Source: Synaphobranchus kaupii (taxonomy: Eukaryota > Chordata > Actinopteri > Anguilliformes > Synaphobranchidae). From it: a stretch of DNA of 64,000 bases. The position numbers and the translations under genes were made by a program. The stretch is from contig CM056379.1 of assembly GCA_029718625.1 (NCBI GenBank), positions 67,636,670 to 67,700,669 of the forward strand. The letters run 5' to 3'. This document shows positions 30,941 to 41,249 of this stretch, in pieces. The notes beneath the pieces were generated by a model. The model was given only the letters and a program-made list of their open reading frames with translations, made no database searches and was not told where the DNA came from. The stretch's first letter is position 1. Each line of letters begins with the position of its first letter.

Positions 30941-32242
30941 AAGGCATACTTCGGCTCATACTTAAATAAATAAATCAAATAAATTGTTTTGTTTTTTTTA
31001 ATAGTTCGGTTTATACTTACAAAAAAATGCTGCTAAAAAAAAGTAAACTAGTTCTGTATGCCACTTGTGCTCACTTGGATATCTAAATTAGCTTACTTGA
31101 GTTTTATTAACTAAAATGTGGCTTGTTTAGTCCTTAATTTGTCATAGCCATAGGCTATGTGTAGCCTAGCTACGGTTTTTATTTTGTTTTTTTTAAAAGG
31201 GTTTCCGTGCTGTTAGAGCTATGATGCAGCTTTAGCAAAAACGGGTATGCAGTAACAGACTAACCTTTTTATATTCATTCGTTTTTTGTTTTCAAAGAGG
31301 GCATTTCCCGGTATAATTGCTGACTTGTGGCGAAAGTGCCGCCGTGGTGATAGATTTAGCTACCTTAACATCTGTCCGAAATTGTAAACATGTCGTCGTT
31401 TTTCACGGTAAGAAGAAATTTTACGACAACGTTACACATTTTTGCTAGCTAGCAACATAGGCAGCTAACGTTGTCATAAAATTTCTTCTTACCGTGAAAA
31501 ACGACGACATCTGACAGATGTTTAGGTAAATCTAACACCACTTTCGTCACAAGTCAGCAATTATACCGGGAAATGCCGTCTTTGAAAACAAAAAACGAAT
31601 GAATATAAAAAGGTTAGTCTGTTACTGCATACCCGTTTTTGCTAAAGCTGCATCATAGCTATGATAACGCGGAGCTGTCAAAACTATAACAGCACGGAAA
31701 CCCTTAAAAAAACCAAAATAAAAACCGTAGCTAGGCTACACGTAGCCTATGGCTATGACAAATTATGGACTAAACAAGCCACATTTTAGTTAATAAAACT
31801 CAAGTAAGCTAATTTAGATATCCAGTGAGCACAAGTGGCATACAGAACTAGTTTACTTTTTTTAGCAGCATTTTTTTGTAAGTATAAACCAAACTATTTT
31901 TTTTTTAATACAATTTGTTTGATTTATTTATTTAAGTATCAGCTGAAGTATGCTTTCCTGGCGTGTCTCCCCGTGGCGCAGTCTGTAGCGTGGCCTAACT
32001 AGGATTCCCGTGCTCTTTGCGACATTGTCAGTTCGAATCCGACCTTTCCTCTTGTCTCTACACTGTGCTGTCCAATAAAGCTCAAAGGCTATTACACCTA
32101 TTTTAAGAAAGTATAGTCCATTTTAGTACTTATAAACTTTTGTAGCCACAATTTCCTCTATATTCTCAGCTACCTTGAATTGAGAGAAAATGCTGTTAGC
32201 TATAAATTAGAGTGAAGGAAATGTAGAGACCTAGCTACTCAC

Positions 32243-32698
32243 TCCAAAAGTCTCTGGGACCTCAGATGGATATCTGGCTTCTCTGTCGAACATGAGGAAG
32301 AATGGGGAGTGCTTGTTGGTGATCTGTACTTTGGTGTGCAAGCCAAACATGGCTGCACTGAGGTCCCAGTTCCAAGGATTCTCATCCACCAATTTGGTGA
32401 GAGTTTTGAAATATATTGACATTGTTATGAAATACTATTTCGATTGTAAAGCATAGCTTATGACTGCGATGTGTGACCCAAATCACACTGCTTAATACAA
32501 TACCAAAATAGAATACTTAACACAGTGACTATAGTACCATTTAGTGGTGTAAATGATCAAGGTCAGTTTAGTGTCAAGTCCACATTACTTTGTCACTGTC
32601 CCATTCATTCTTTCAACCAATCCACTGGTCTGTGGATGGTAAGGTGTGCAGAAGCTCCTCTCGATGTCCAGCTTCTGGCAGAGGGCCATATTCAGCTG
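32243..32698 (-). pseudogene. Gypsy-integrase-like (Ginger-type) transposase fragments, minus part
   Basis: Two collinear minus-strand pieces. One reads MALCQKLDIERSFC, YHPQTSGLVERMNGTVTK (32585-32698), the integrase stretch around the last catalytic Glu. The other reads LVDENPWNWDLSAAMFGL, HSPFFLMFDREARYPSEV (32243-32415), typical of the region after the DDE core, and ends TFG at a donor site (gtgagt). The stop after TVTK, or an intron, separates them. The order fits a gene whose 3' end points to the left terminus at 31472. Confidence 0.8.
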
Positions 32699-32784
32699 AA
32701 TTTAATGGACAACAGTCAGTTAGTACAAAAGAAAACTGAGTGGAGGGAGCCTCAGCTTTGGGTAATGAGACGGACTGCACAGGG

Positions 32785-32940
32785 ACGTCATGATTGACTA
32801 CAAGACCAAGTGGGCTGAGGCATATCCGCTGAAGTCTTAAGAAAGCCGAGGATGTAGCACAGTGCATTGTAGAATTCTTTGCACAGTTCATTGCAGAATT
32901 CAAGTTTGGGGCACCAAAACACATTCTCACCAACCGAGGA
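32785..32940 (+). pseudogene. Ginger-type integrase core, inverted plus-strand part
   Basis: Reads DVMIDYKTKWAEAYPLKS, then after a one-base shift KKAEDVAQCIVEFF and FGAPKHILTNRG. This is the integrase core from the first catalytic Asp (MIDYKTKW) to the place of the second, where the usual Asp (TDQG-type box) is Asn here (TNRG). It should precede the minus-strand piece at 32698, so a local inversion has split the gene. Frameshift, inversion and lost Asp make it inactive. Confidence 0.78.
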
Positions 32941-33018
32941 GTGCCGCCGTGGTGTTAGATTTACCTAAACATCTGTCAGATGTCGTCGTTTTTCACGGTA
33001 AGAAGAAATTTTATGACA

Positions 33019-33882
33019 CTGCTTGGTCCTCCAAGCTTCCTCCTTCATTCTTCCCCAGATATGCTCAATAATATTCATATCTGGAGACTGTGCTGGCTAT
33101 CCCTGAAGGACCTTGATCTTCTTCCCCCTGAGAAACTTCATAGTGGAACCTGAGGTATGGCAAGGAGCTCCATCCTGTTGAAAAATCTGACCCCTCTTGT
33201 AGTTGGGAATGTACTGGGAGGCAAGAATCTGTTGATATTTGGCACTGTCAATGTTACCATCCACCTTACAGATCTCCCTGGCACGTCCGTATTGGATGTA
33301 ACCCCAAACCATAATCTTTCCACCTCCAAATTTGACTGTCTTCTGGGTGAACTGTGGGTCCAGACGGGCCCCAGAGGGTCGTCGACAATATTGGCGGCGC
33401 TTAGGATGGAGCTCAACTGACGATTCATCTGAAAAATCAATTTTCCGCCACTTTTCTGCTGTCCAACCTTCCGTCTGGCTGTGGGCCTTGGCGTACGCAA
33501 CACGGTTTCTTAGCTGTCTCTTGTTTAGCGCTGGTTTCTGGGCAGCAATACGACCGTGGAGACCATTGCGAGCAAGAATCCGACGTACAGTTCTTGACGA
33601 AACAGGCGTTGCTGGCGTCCACTCCTCCCTGGGGCTGGCTTTTGACCATCGGACCAGCAAGCTGTCGTCTCGAGCAGTTGTCTTGCGCGGTCTGCCCGAC
33701 CTGGGTCTGTCATGGACGTCGCCAGTCTCTTGGTAGCGCTTGCGAATCCTCTCCACCTGCCGTTTAGACACATTGAAGATGTCTGAAACTTCAGCAGGAG
33801 ACTTGGACTTGAGATTCTTGATGATCAGCACTTTGGTTTCTGGTTTGATCTTGGGCATGTTGACAGAAGCAATGTTGAGCAT
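33019..33882 (-). pseudogene. Tc1-family transposase, C-terminally broken
   Basis: A 261-codon frame starts MLNIASVNMPKIKPETK; the second Met (MPKIKPETKVLIIKNLK) is the more usual Tc1 start. The N-terminal helix-turn-helix pair is seen (SPAEVSDIFNVSKRQVERI, then GRPRKTTARDDSLLVRW, with a GRPR AT-hook-like motif). Catalytic Asp 1 is in IDFSDESS and Asp 2 in FQQDGAPCHTS. After KVLQG an in-frame TAG appears, and the continuing frame (PAQSPDMNIIEHIWGRMKEE) holds the third catalytic residue (Glu). The sequence stops abruptly at 33018 where the Ginger-like terminus begins. It is unrelated in position to the Sleeping Beauty-like ends at 5.6 and 10.9 kb. Confidence 0.92.
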
Positions 33883-35630
33883 GAACTTGGCTTAAAGTGT
33901 CAAATTTCTGCTTTTATAGCTCAAAGTTACCTACAGCTGACTAATCAAGCCCCTTGTTTGTTTCTTCCTTATTCACTGTGGCCTAGAAATTGGAGTTGGC
34001 CATTGCGACAAGACTTTTGTCCGGCCAAAACTGGCCTGTTGATCATTATGAAGCTGTAACATTTAGTAACAATTTTGAAATGTCATTTTGCTAGTATCTA
34101 AATAAACTTTAGACACTTATGATTAATTTGTGTTGTTTCCTAACTGTATTAGCTTTTTCTGGGCTCCATTCAGTTTATGCCGACATACGTATGATGTGGT
34201 TTAAACCCAACAATAGCGCATTGACAAAAAAACAGTTCGTTTCAGAAATAAAGTTTGAGATGCAGATACTTCCTTGTCAGCCTGAACTGTGTTTTTAACA
34301 TGATAGCATGGCAGATTGACGCCAGCAATCAACGCACTCTAGATCAAGTTCTTGGAAAATTTCCACCCAACTGTGAGCGAGAAATGAACACAACTAAATC
34401 TATAGCATACTTAATCTCAAAAGTCAAAAGATTTGCGCCTATACAACGTGGTAGAAAACCAAGGCTTTTGTGATATGCTCAACGCAGTAGAGCCTAGATA
34501 TGTCATAGTTTTTTTTTTCTTCCGAAAAGATGATACTCAAGCTTTACAACAATAAGGTTGCGTTGGAATAAATCAATCAACGTGACGGACGGGGTTGAAA
34601 AAAGTCAGTCTGACGCCATCGTCTATTTTTACCAGTCATTAAGTTTGTTTTAATGTTTACCCATTTTATATAGTATGTAGGCTATGTCGGTATTATAGCA
34701 TTTTAATTCTAACTAATATAGATTCATAATAAAAATTATTAGGTTGAAGTATGACATGAGCCTACTGTTTTCTTGCACTGTCCTTGCTCAGCTAGTGTTG
34801 CAAATAAAACTGGGGCCGATCAATTGCCTTTAAAATAAAGTGCAGAACATGTTTATTTTAAAGAACCATTTCAATTCTAGCTTGCTCTAACGATAGCTGA
34901 ACAAAAAGCTAAATTTGTGACACGACAGAGTGATGAAACTCCGATAACTAGAAGAATCTAAGCTAGAATTAATTGGAAGATCTTTGTCAAGGCGTCTATC
35001 TAACCATTAGGGTATCAATCCAAATTGGCTTCAATACTGAAAATTGAATGTAACAGAAAATTGTATTTTGTGAAGAAATCTTCCTTACCAGTAATTGGAT
35101 AAAAGGCTGCTTTCCATATGAAGTTATGCAGAGGTTTACAATGGACTGATTTTTTCAATTTCATGTTGGATACATTTGTTTTGATTTATGTCTACACAAT
35201 AAAAAAATAATGTAGCCTATTGTAGGTTAATTCACCCAGGTGGTGAAGTAAGCGGTGCAGGTTTTGAGCAATCATATTAAAAAATGCAATAGAAAATGTG
35301 TGTGTTGTTTACATGTACTAAAACAATGGCCTCTGGTTTGGTGATATTTTTACATTATGCTTATTAATTACTATACTTACAGACATTGCATTTAACAAAC
35401 ATGTAAAAGAGAGATAGAAAGATATAAAAGGGCAGCCATTGGTATTTTAGAAGAAACAGGAAATGTGACAGTACTCTGATAACAAACAGGAAAGATTACA
35501 GTTATTACTTGAACAATATCAATGGAATTCCAAACTCAACAAGAGGGTGCATGGATTGTTGGGCCGTTCCATAACTGACTGGGTCCAGCAGAACACTAGT
35601 GGTAGATATTGTATTGATTTTGCTTCAGGG
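33883..35630. other. non-coding; possible Tc1 5' region, then nothing recognised
   Basis: 33883-34200 is probably the 5' untranslated part of the Tc1 copy (gtttgtttcttccttattca, aagacttttgtccggccaaa), but I could not find a terminal inverted repeat. At 34306-34473 a short open stretch follows an acceptor-like site (IDASNQRTLDQVLGKFPP ... RKPRLL). It looks non-random but I do not recognise it. The rest is AT-rich. Confidence 0.35.
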
Positions 35631-35639
35631 GGTTGCTAC

Positions 35640-36225
35640 GGCGACTCACCTTGCTAGCAGGTGGAATGTTGAAAACTGCACTCTAGCGGCAGTTGGTCAT
35701 TTCAATTTCAAACCCATTTTCTAACTTGTGACGACGACTACAGTTTTTAAGATACACAAACATAATATGTATCAAAATGTTCATGCGTTTCCCAGGATTC
35801 CTACAGTGTAAATATCTAAGCTGTGACATTTTTAGTTTGTAAAATATTCAGTGTTGTTTGAAAACCATGCTCCCCATTCACACAAATGGTGGAATGTTCA
35901 AAACTCTACTCTAGCGGCAGCTGGTAATTTAAATTTCAAACCCATTTTCTAACTTGTGACCACGACTACAGTTTTTAAGCTACACAAGACATATTATATA
36001 CAGATGTGCATCTGGTTCCCAGGATTCCTACGGTGTGAATATCTAAGCTGTGACATGTATATTTTTTGAGATAGAGCTGTCTGAACCTGGGCATGCTTTT
36101 CTCAAGCTACTATTGTATTGCCGGGCATGTGACAATATAGGCGACTCCTCATTGGTTTAAATCTCATGCTACGAACGGACGGACGGACACACATGTCACA
36201 TATAGAAGCGGCTGCACCGCTTAAA
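35640..36225 (+). repeat. two diverged tandem units of about 230 bp plus terminal part
   Basis: Unit 1 (35660-35845) and unit 2 (35888-36050) share ctctagcggcagttggt, aacccattttctaacttgtg and gtgaatatctaagctgtgac. The region ends with acggacggacggacacacat and agaagcggctgcaccgct, a small hairpin (agcggctgcaccgct). It resembles the 3' end layout of family R1, but the sequence differs. Confidence 0.65.
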
Positions 36226-36422
36226 AATAGTGATCCATCAAATTAATTAGAAGATCTTGATGCATAGAGAATTGTTTGTTAATCGAATCACAGCCCCAAT
36301 AATCGAAATCAAATTGAATTGTGATTCCCACCCCTACTGCATAGTGCACCTTTAAAGTTGCAAAACAGCTTCTATGTTTCAAGTACAAGTATACGCAAAC
36401 ATAACAATTTACTGTAATTCAA

Positions 36423-36904
36423 GGAGGTATGTCACAGGTCGACAACACGGCTTCCTACAACACCTTTACTGTTGTAACCGAGAAACAGGGTACCGGAAAT
36501 GCCACAGTAGCGTGGAGCATACAACGCCACTATCTTAACAGTTCGGGCATGAGCCCGAGTTACGTGAACACCTGTGAAGTTATGTTTAGGGGTTGTGGGT
36601 GGGGTACGGGAATCACGAACTCACAAAAACCAGGGGGTCTTTGAATTCGACATATATCTTGGTTCGTGTGCTCCCTTCGAACCACGTCTTTACCCCGAGG
36701 TGTGAGCATGGACGCCTGGCCAATCCTAGCACTTGAATGCTATGCAGGGCGTGTTTTGCCAAGAAAAGCAGTGGGACGCGTGATGTCATATCCTACTACC
36801 CCCACACGTGATGTTTTCGGCCTATCACAGCCCTAGCTTATGCATACTAATGAGATACCATTCTGCTGTTGTAACCGAGAAACACGGCACCAGACATAGC
36901 TCAA
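36423..36904 (+). repeat. about 480-bp repeat R4 (inverted copy 55400-55880)
   Basis: Runs from ggaggtatgtcacaggtcga to cggcaccagacatagctc. The reverse complement occurs at 55400-55880 with good identity. Near both ends it carries the same direct word, gttgtaaccgagaaaca followed by (g/c)gg(t/c)acc, about 395 bp apart. No ORF. Confidence 0.82.
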
Positions 36905-37013
36905 TTCAAGCTATACTTTGACGGCCTACGACATTCTATTGCCAGTTAATTGAATCTCATAGGGTCATTCAGAAATATTTCTGTAGATTAGTGAAACAAA
37001 TTTTTCACTTTAT

Positions 37014-37938
37014 ATTATCCAAGTTATTGTTTTTGATCCGCATATTTGCTTTGGCAATTTGTTTTACGCCGGATGCCCTTCCTGAACAGGTTGACAGACG
37101 AGGTCAGGCAAGAGTCCCCGTGGACCATGATGTTTGCAGATGACATTGTGATTTGTAGTGAGAGTAGGGAACAAGTGGAAGAAAGCCTGGAGAAGTGGAG
37201 GTATGCACTGGAAAGAAGAGGAATGAAAGTCAGCAGAAGTAAGACAGAATATATGTGTGTGAATGGGCGGGAGGATGAGGGGGTTAGGATGCAAGGAGTA
37301 GAGGTAGCGAAAGTGGACGAGTTTAAATACTTGGGGTCAACTGTACAAAGTAATGGGGATTGTGATAGAGAGGTGAAGAAGAGAGTTCAGGCTGGGTGGT
37401 GTGGTTGGAGAAGAGTGACAGGAGTGATCTGCGACAGAAGGGTACCAGCAAGAGTGAAAGGGAAGGTCTACAGCAGGGTAGTGAGACCAGCTATGCTGTA
37501 TGGGTTAGAGACGGTGGCACTGACAAAAAGACAGGAGGGGGAGCTGGAGGTGGCGGAGTTGAAAATGCTAAGATTCTCCCTGGGAGTGACAAGGATGGAC
37601 AAGATCAGGAATGAGTACATCAGAGGTACAGCTCATGTTGGGCAATTTGGGCAAAAAGTGAGAGAGGCAAGACTGAGGTGGTTTGGACATGTGTGGAGGA
37701 GGGAGGTGGGGTATATTGGGAGGAGGATGCTGGACATGGAGCTGCCAGGCAAGAGGAGGAGGGGAAGGCCCAAAAGGAGGTTCATGGACACGGTGAAGGA
37801 GGACATGCAGGCAGTGGGCGTGACGGAGGACGAAGCACAGGACAAGAACAGATGGAAACAGATGATCCGCTGTGGCGACCCCTAACGGGAACAGCTGAAA
37901 GAAGAAGAAGAAGAAGAAGATTATCCAAGTTATTGTTT
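37014..37938 (+). mobile_element. 5'-truncated RTE-like LINE with 19-bp target duplication
   Basis: The insertion (about 37033-37919) is flanked by attatccaagttattgttt at 37014-37032 and 37920-37938, a 19-bp direct repeat. The 3' end is a short (GAA)n tail, common for this LINE group, which ends in simple repeats rather than poly-A. The perfect duplication and unbroken ORF show a recent insertion. Confidence 0.9.
37046..37885 (+). pseudogene. RTE-like LINE reverse transcriptase, C-terminal part
   Basis: An open frame of 279 codons. It holds MMFADDIVICSESREQVEE (catalytic FADD at about residue 30), then RRGMKVSRSKTEYMCVN, FKYLGSTVQSNGD, MLYGLETVALTKRQE and RWFGHVWRR to GRPKRRFMDTVKEDM. This series is typical of RTE/BovB-type reverse transcriptases downstream of the catalytic box. 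The endonuclease and first RT blocks were never copied (5' truncation). It ends at the natural C-terminus just before the (GAA)n tail. Confidence 0.9.
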
Positions 37939-39159
37939 CCCAATGGTCATATTATGGCAGTGTTATAAGATCATATAAGGTCAGGGATTACATACACAGA
38001 TGCATCTTCTTGGTTTTGGAATAGGACAGAATAATAATTGTATGTCGATAATGAATTATTACCTTCTTAAGGGCTGTGGAGATGTATGACATAAATAACA
38101 CTCCAGACACTATGTGATTCAAAACTTGAATTTTTATTTTATTTTATTTTATTTTTTTAATACTTCCCTCTCTTTCTTTTGAATCACATAGGAGTGTACT
38201 CAAATGCGTAAACACAATGGGTAATGGTAATGGTAATGGTAATTCACAAATGACACATAAAAAATAATAAAAAACACAAAATTTGTCAATAAAGTAATAA
38301 AAGTCCTAGCTAGGTTGCAGCATGTTATTCAGTCTAGTTGTGTACAACTACCCACCAAAGTTTTGAGCTAAATATTAAAGCAACATTACTGTAGATAGAT
38401 GCACCATGATGCTCATTGAAGGAGCAAAACCTTGTAGACATATTACCGTAGATGAATTTGTCCAGATGTCCTTCATTTATAAAGGAGCGCTGTCCTCGGT
38501 ATTATTGTTGCAGAATTTATCCTGATGCCTCTTTATTTATAAAGGAGTGATGATAAAACAAAAAAATAAATGGAGCACTCTTACTTAAGATTGGTTGAAC
38601 GATGACGAAATTGTCCCGCTCAGCGTCGCAACTAGAAGCGTCCAGGCCAGCGTGCACATTCACAGACCAGTATCTCTTCCCATGCAGACAAGTCACTGCA
38701 AGCTATTTCAAAAATTATGATTTCAGACACAATGTAGTTGGCATTTACACACAGCAGTACTAATAACCATGCATATAAAATGTTTCCGAAACAAACGGAG
38801 CAGCAGCTTATCTCTTCTATCTCTTTATCTCGTATCATTCATCTTCGACACCCAAGATGAATTATTCAAATAAATGCTACAATAACAGTACAAATGAGAA
38901 TTTTTAAATCAAATCAAAAGAGCCAAGGGTGTAGGAGTGGTTTGGCATCTGTGGGGGACACTTCAGTGGTAGGGGGCTCTGGGGGCATGCCCCCTCGGGA
39001 AGAACATTTTTGAAAAACAGAACTTAAATGCTAATTTCTAGTGCCTTTTGAGAACAGTATTTATTAATCTGATGTTAAAAAAATTATAACGTAAAACAAA
39101 AGCACTCCAAACGAGCTAACAATAACCTACTGCAAATCTTTAAATAAAAATTATTTAAT
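37939..39159. other. non-coding; short duplicated piece at 38707-38810
   Basis: A (ATTTT)n tract (38131-38155) and (GGTAAT)n (38220-38243) are present. About 100 bp at 38707-38810 (gatttcagacacaatgtagt, acacagcagtactaataa) recur in the same orientation at 40888-40985. No gene is recognised. Confidence 0.4.
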
Positions 39160-39480
39160 TGGTGCTCTTAAGTTAAGTTATACTTTATTGACCCCGTGGG
39201 GTAATTTATCCTCTGCATTTGACATATCCTAACTACTTAGGAGCAGTGGGCAGCCATAGTGCAGCGCCCGGGGACCAACTCCAGTTCTGATGCCAGTGCC
39301 TTAGTCAAGGACAATGGCAGGAGTTTACCTAACCTGACATACATGTCTTTGGTGTGGGAGGAAACCCACGCGGACAAGGGGAGAACATGCAAACTCCACG
39401 CAGAGAGGACCAGGACTGGGATTCGAACCCAGAACCTCTTTCTTGCGAGGCGCAGCACCACCTTGTCACCGCTCTTGCAA
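39160..39480 (-). repeat. teleost-wide repeat with tRNA-like 3' box
   Basis: Contains ttgaccccgtggggtaattt, agtgggcagccatagtgcag, gcgcccggggaccaactc, ggggagaacatgcaaactcc and gggattcgaacccagaacct. I know these strings as a very common dispersed repeat in fish genomes. On the minus strand gggttcgaatccc makes a good B box. Family name not assigned. Confidence 0.6.
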
Positions 39481-39527
39481 AATCTCCCTCCCTACCTTTC
39501 TTTTCTCATGTCGCTGGATCACATGCT

Positions 39528-40168
39528 CAGTGGCGTAATTTCAGCAAACAGTAGGGTATGGCAAGTAAGCTGGGGGGTGAAATGCTCGAGCGATTTTTAA
39601 AAAACGCCTTTTAAATAGTGGATTTTGGTGACTTCTAAAGAAAGATTATTCTAAAAATGATCTATCATTAGTTGTAAACTAATCGCGATTAGCATTTAGC
39701 TATCTAATGTGGTAAAACATACTAAACAATGTATGATTAGCTAGGTTGACAAACATTCTTGAAATGAGCAAAAAGCAAGTTAATTTCTGAGACATTAGTC
39801 TCTGCTCTATGCACTTGCTAGCTGGGTAGCATATGTAGGCGTAGCTCATTTTTCCTATTCCCGTCTTGCAGCAATAAAAAACAATTCCCACATTAGACTA
39901 ATGTTAATTAATTATACACTTCATTTTTTAAGCAAGATTTTCAGGACTCTGAGCGAATGAGCGAAATATTTTCAACATAATGGGTAACCCTTAAGCTTAT
40001 TGCTAGTGTTTTGTCTGACTTTAACTGGGACGGGGGATAGGTAAGGTGCGATCTCCCTCCCCAGGCAGAGTAGCAGGACAGCAGAGAAGCGGCGCCCGAA
40101 TCGCCTTTGAAACCGGAGGCTAGGGTATGGCAAGAGCCATACTATGCAATACCCAAATGACGCCACTG
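39528..40168. mobile_element. hAT-like MITE
   Basis: Begins CAGTGGCGTAATTTCAGC, with agtagggtatggca soon after, and ends tgcaatacccaaatgacgcc plus ACTG, so the tips CAGTGGCG(T) are inverted. CAGTGGCG-type tips are common in hAT MITEs. No clear 8-bp duplication remains. There is no ORF. Confidence 0.55.
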
Positions 40169-41249
40169 CTGAATTATTATTAGATATTATTCTGTTTCTA
40201 TTTAAATACTGGGTTGGGTAACGTTACTAATGCTAGCTGAGTTAGTGAACACATGATAAACATTAACGTTATGCATTATCGCGATTATTAGCCATCATAT
40301 ACATAGCTAACACTTTTAGCATCAGTTAGACCATCATCCCACATTTGGTTTCTAGCTAACGTTAGTTGGAACACAAGCGAACAGTGACCCTAGGAACTAA
40401 ATAAAGTTAATGTGCATAAAAATGCACTTGCTTCTGGGTGGTTGATCTTGTTTGAGTAGGCTATGGTGCCTAGGCAAGATAAGCTAACTCGACAGCTAGC
40501 AATGAACAAATAGCTTGACTGGCCACAGCAGGAGAGAGAGATAGAGGGTGGGGTGGAGTAGTTACGTTTTACACATGGCGACTCGCCTTCTTCAGACCTG
40601 GGGCTATAGCCCAATAGCCAGGGCCTAGGCATGCCGATGCAATTAATAAAACATTTATAAAAAGATGTTCCTCATAAACTGTAGCATGAAATAACAGTGA
40701 GGCATTGATAGTAATTCAACAGAAACTATGAACGGACGGACATTGTTTTTTACCGAACTAGTAGTAAACTGCGTCATACAATTAGCAAGCACACTTTTAG
40801 CATGCTAGCAAGCGTCGCTTTCATCAGTGCAGTTTTTAAAAAAAATCGTCATTTACATGAACCAAAACATAAATGAGCTTACCTATTTCATGAATTGTGA
40901 TTTCAGACACGATGTAGTTGGCAATTACACACAGCAGTAGCCTACTAATAATCATACATATAAAATGTTCTGAAATGCAGCAACATCTCTCATCCTGCTT
41001 GTGGAAACTAGTAGGCTACATTGATTAGCCTACAGCCCACGCGACGTGCTGGCGTAAAACAGGAAGACTGCCGAACTACTGAACAAAAGACTTGTGTGGC
41101 TTAATTTAAGTAGAAATAAGTGCATAAAGGTGGCCTACTACGAAATGCATCGCCATTCTGTGGATAGGTTACATTCACACTGAAAAACAATTATTTCCCA
41201 CTGTAACATCTGAAATCAAATGTGTTGGTAATAAATATGTCCTTTGGAA
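40169..41249. other. non-coding, nothing recognised
   Basis: Apart from the duplicated 100-bp piece (40888-40985, see 38707), no repeat or gene is identified. Words gctagctaacgtta and aggctac are frequent. Confidence 0.35.

Larger units (their letters stand above)
26808..31432. mobile_element. palindromic Ginger1-like DNA element carrying Ulp1-PHD genes
   Basis: The element (26812-31428) starts TGTCATAAAATGTATTC and ends GAAATTTTACGACA, with ACGT on each outer side (26808-26811, 31429-31432). Terminal inverted repeats are about 350 bp (26812-27176 against 31079-31428). The mirror symmetry continues inward through a complete set of exons to an axis near 28742, so the element consists of two head-to-head copies of the same 3' half. 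The left arm lacks about 537 bp near its end (equivalent to 30542-31078) and about 111 bp inside the gene. TG..CA tips, a 4-bp flanking repeat and the Ulp1 domain match what is known of Ginger1 transposons, whose integrase-like transposases carry C-terminal OTU or Ulp1 domains. No integrase is left in this copy. Confidence 0.75.
31468..33018 (-). mobile_element. second Ginger1-like element with integrase remnants
   Basis: The element starts at 31472 (TGTCATAAAATTTCTTC) after ACGT (31468-31471) and ends at 33018 (AAATTTTATGACA). The first about 70 bp are an exact inverted copy of the last about 70 bp. Its left 650 bp match the right end of the Ulp1-PHD element inverted, including the tRNA-like module, so both belong to one family. 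The middle holds integrase pieces (32243-32938) and no Ulp1 or PHD. Right of 33018 there is no ACGT. Instead a Tc1 transposase begins abruptly, so that junction was rearranged. Confidence 0.78.

Noticed and set aside
26812..31428. Maverick/Polinton, which also carries an integrase and a C48-like protease
   Set aside because: No DNA polymerase B, packaging ATPase or capsid genes; small size and PHD finger fit Ginger1-like elements better.
34306..34473. Open stretch IDASNQRTLDQVLGKF after an acceptor-like site
   Set aside because: Looks non-random but I recognise no family and see no partner exon. Left unassigned.
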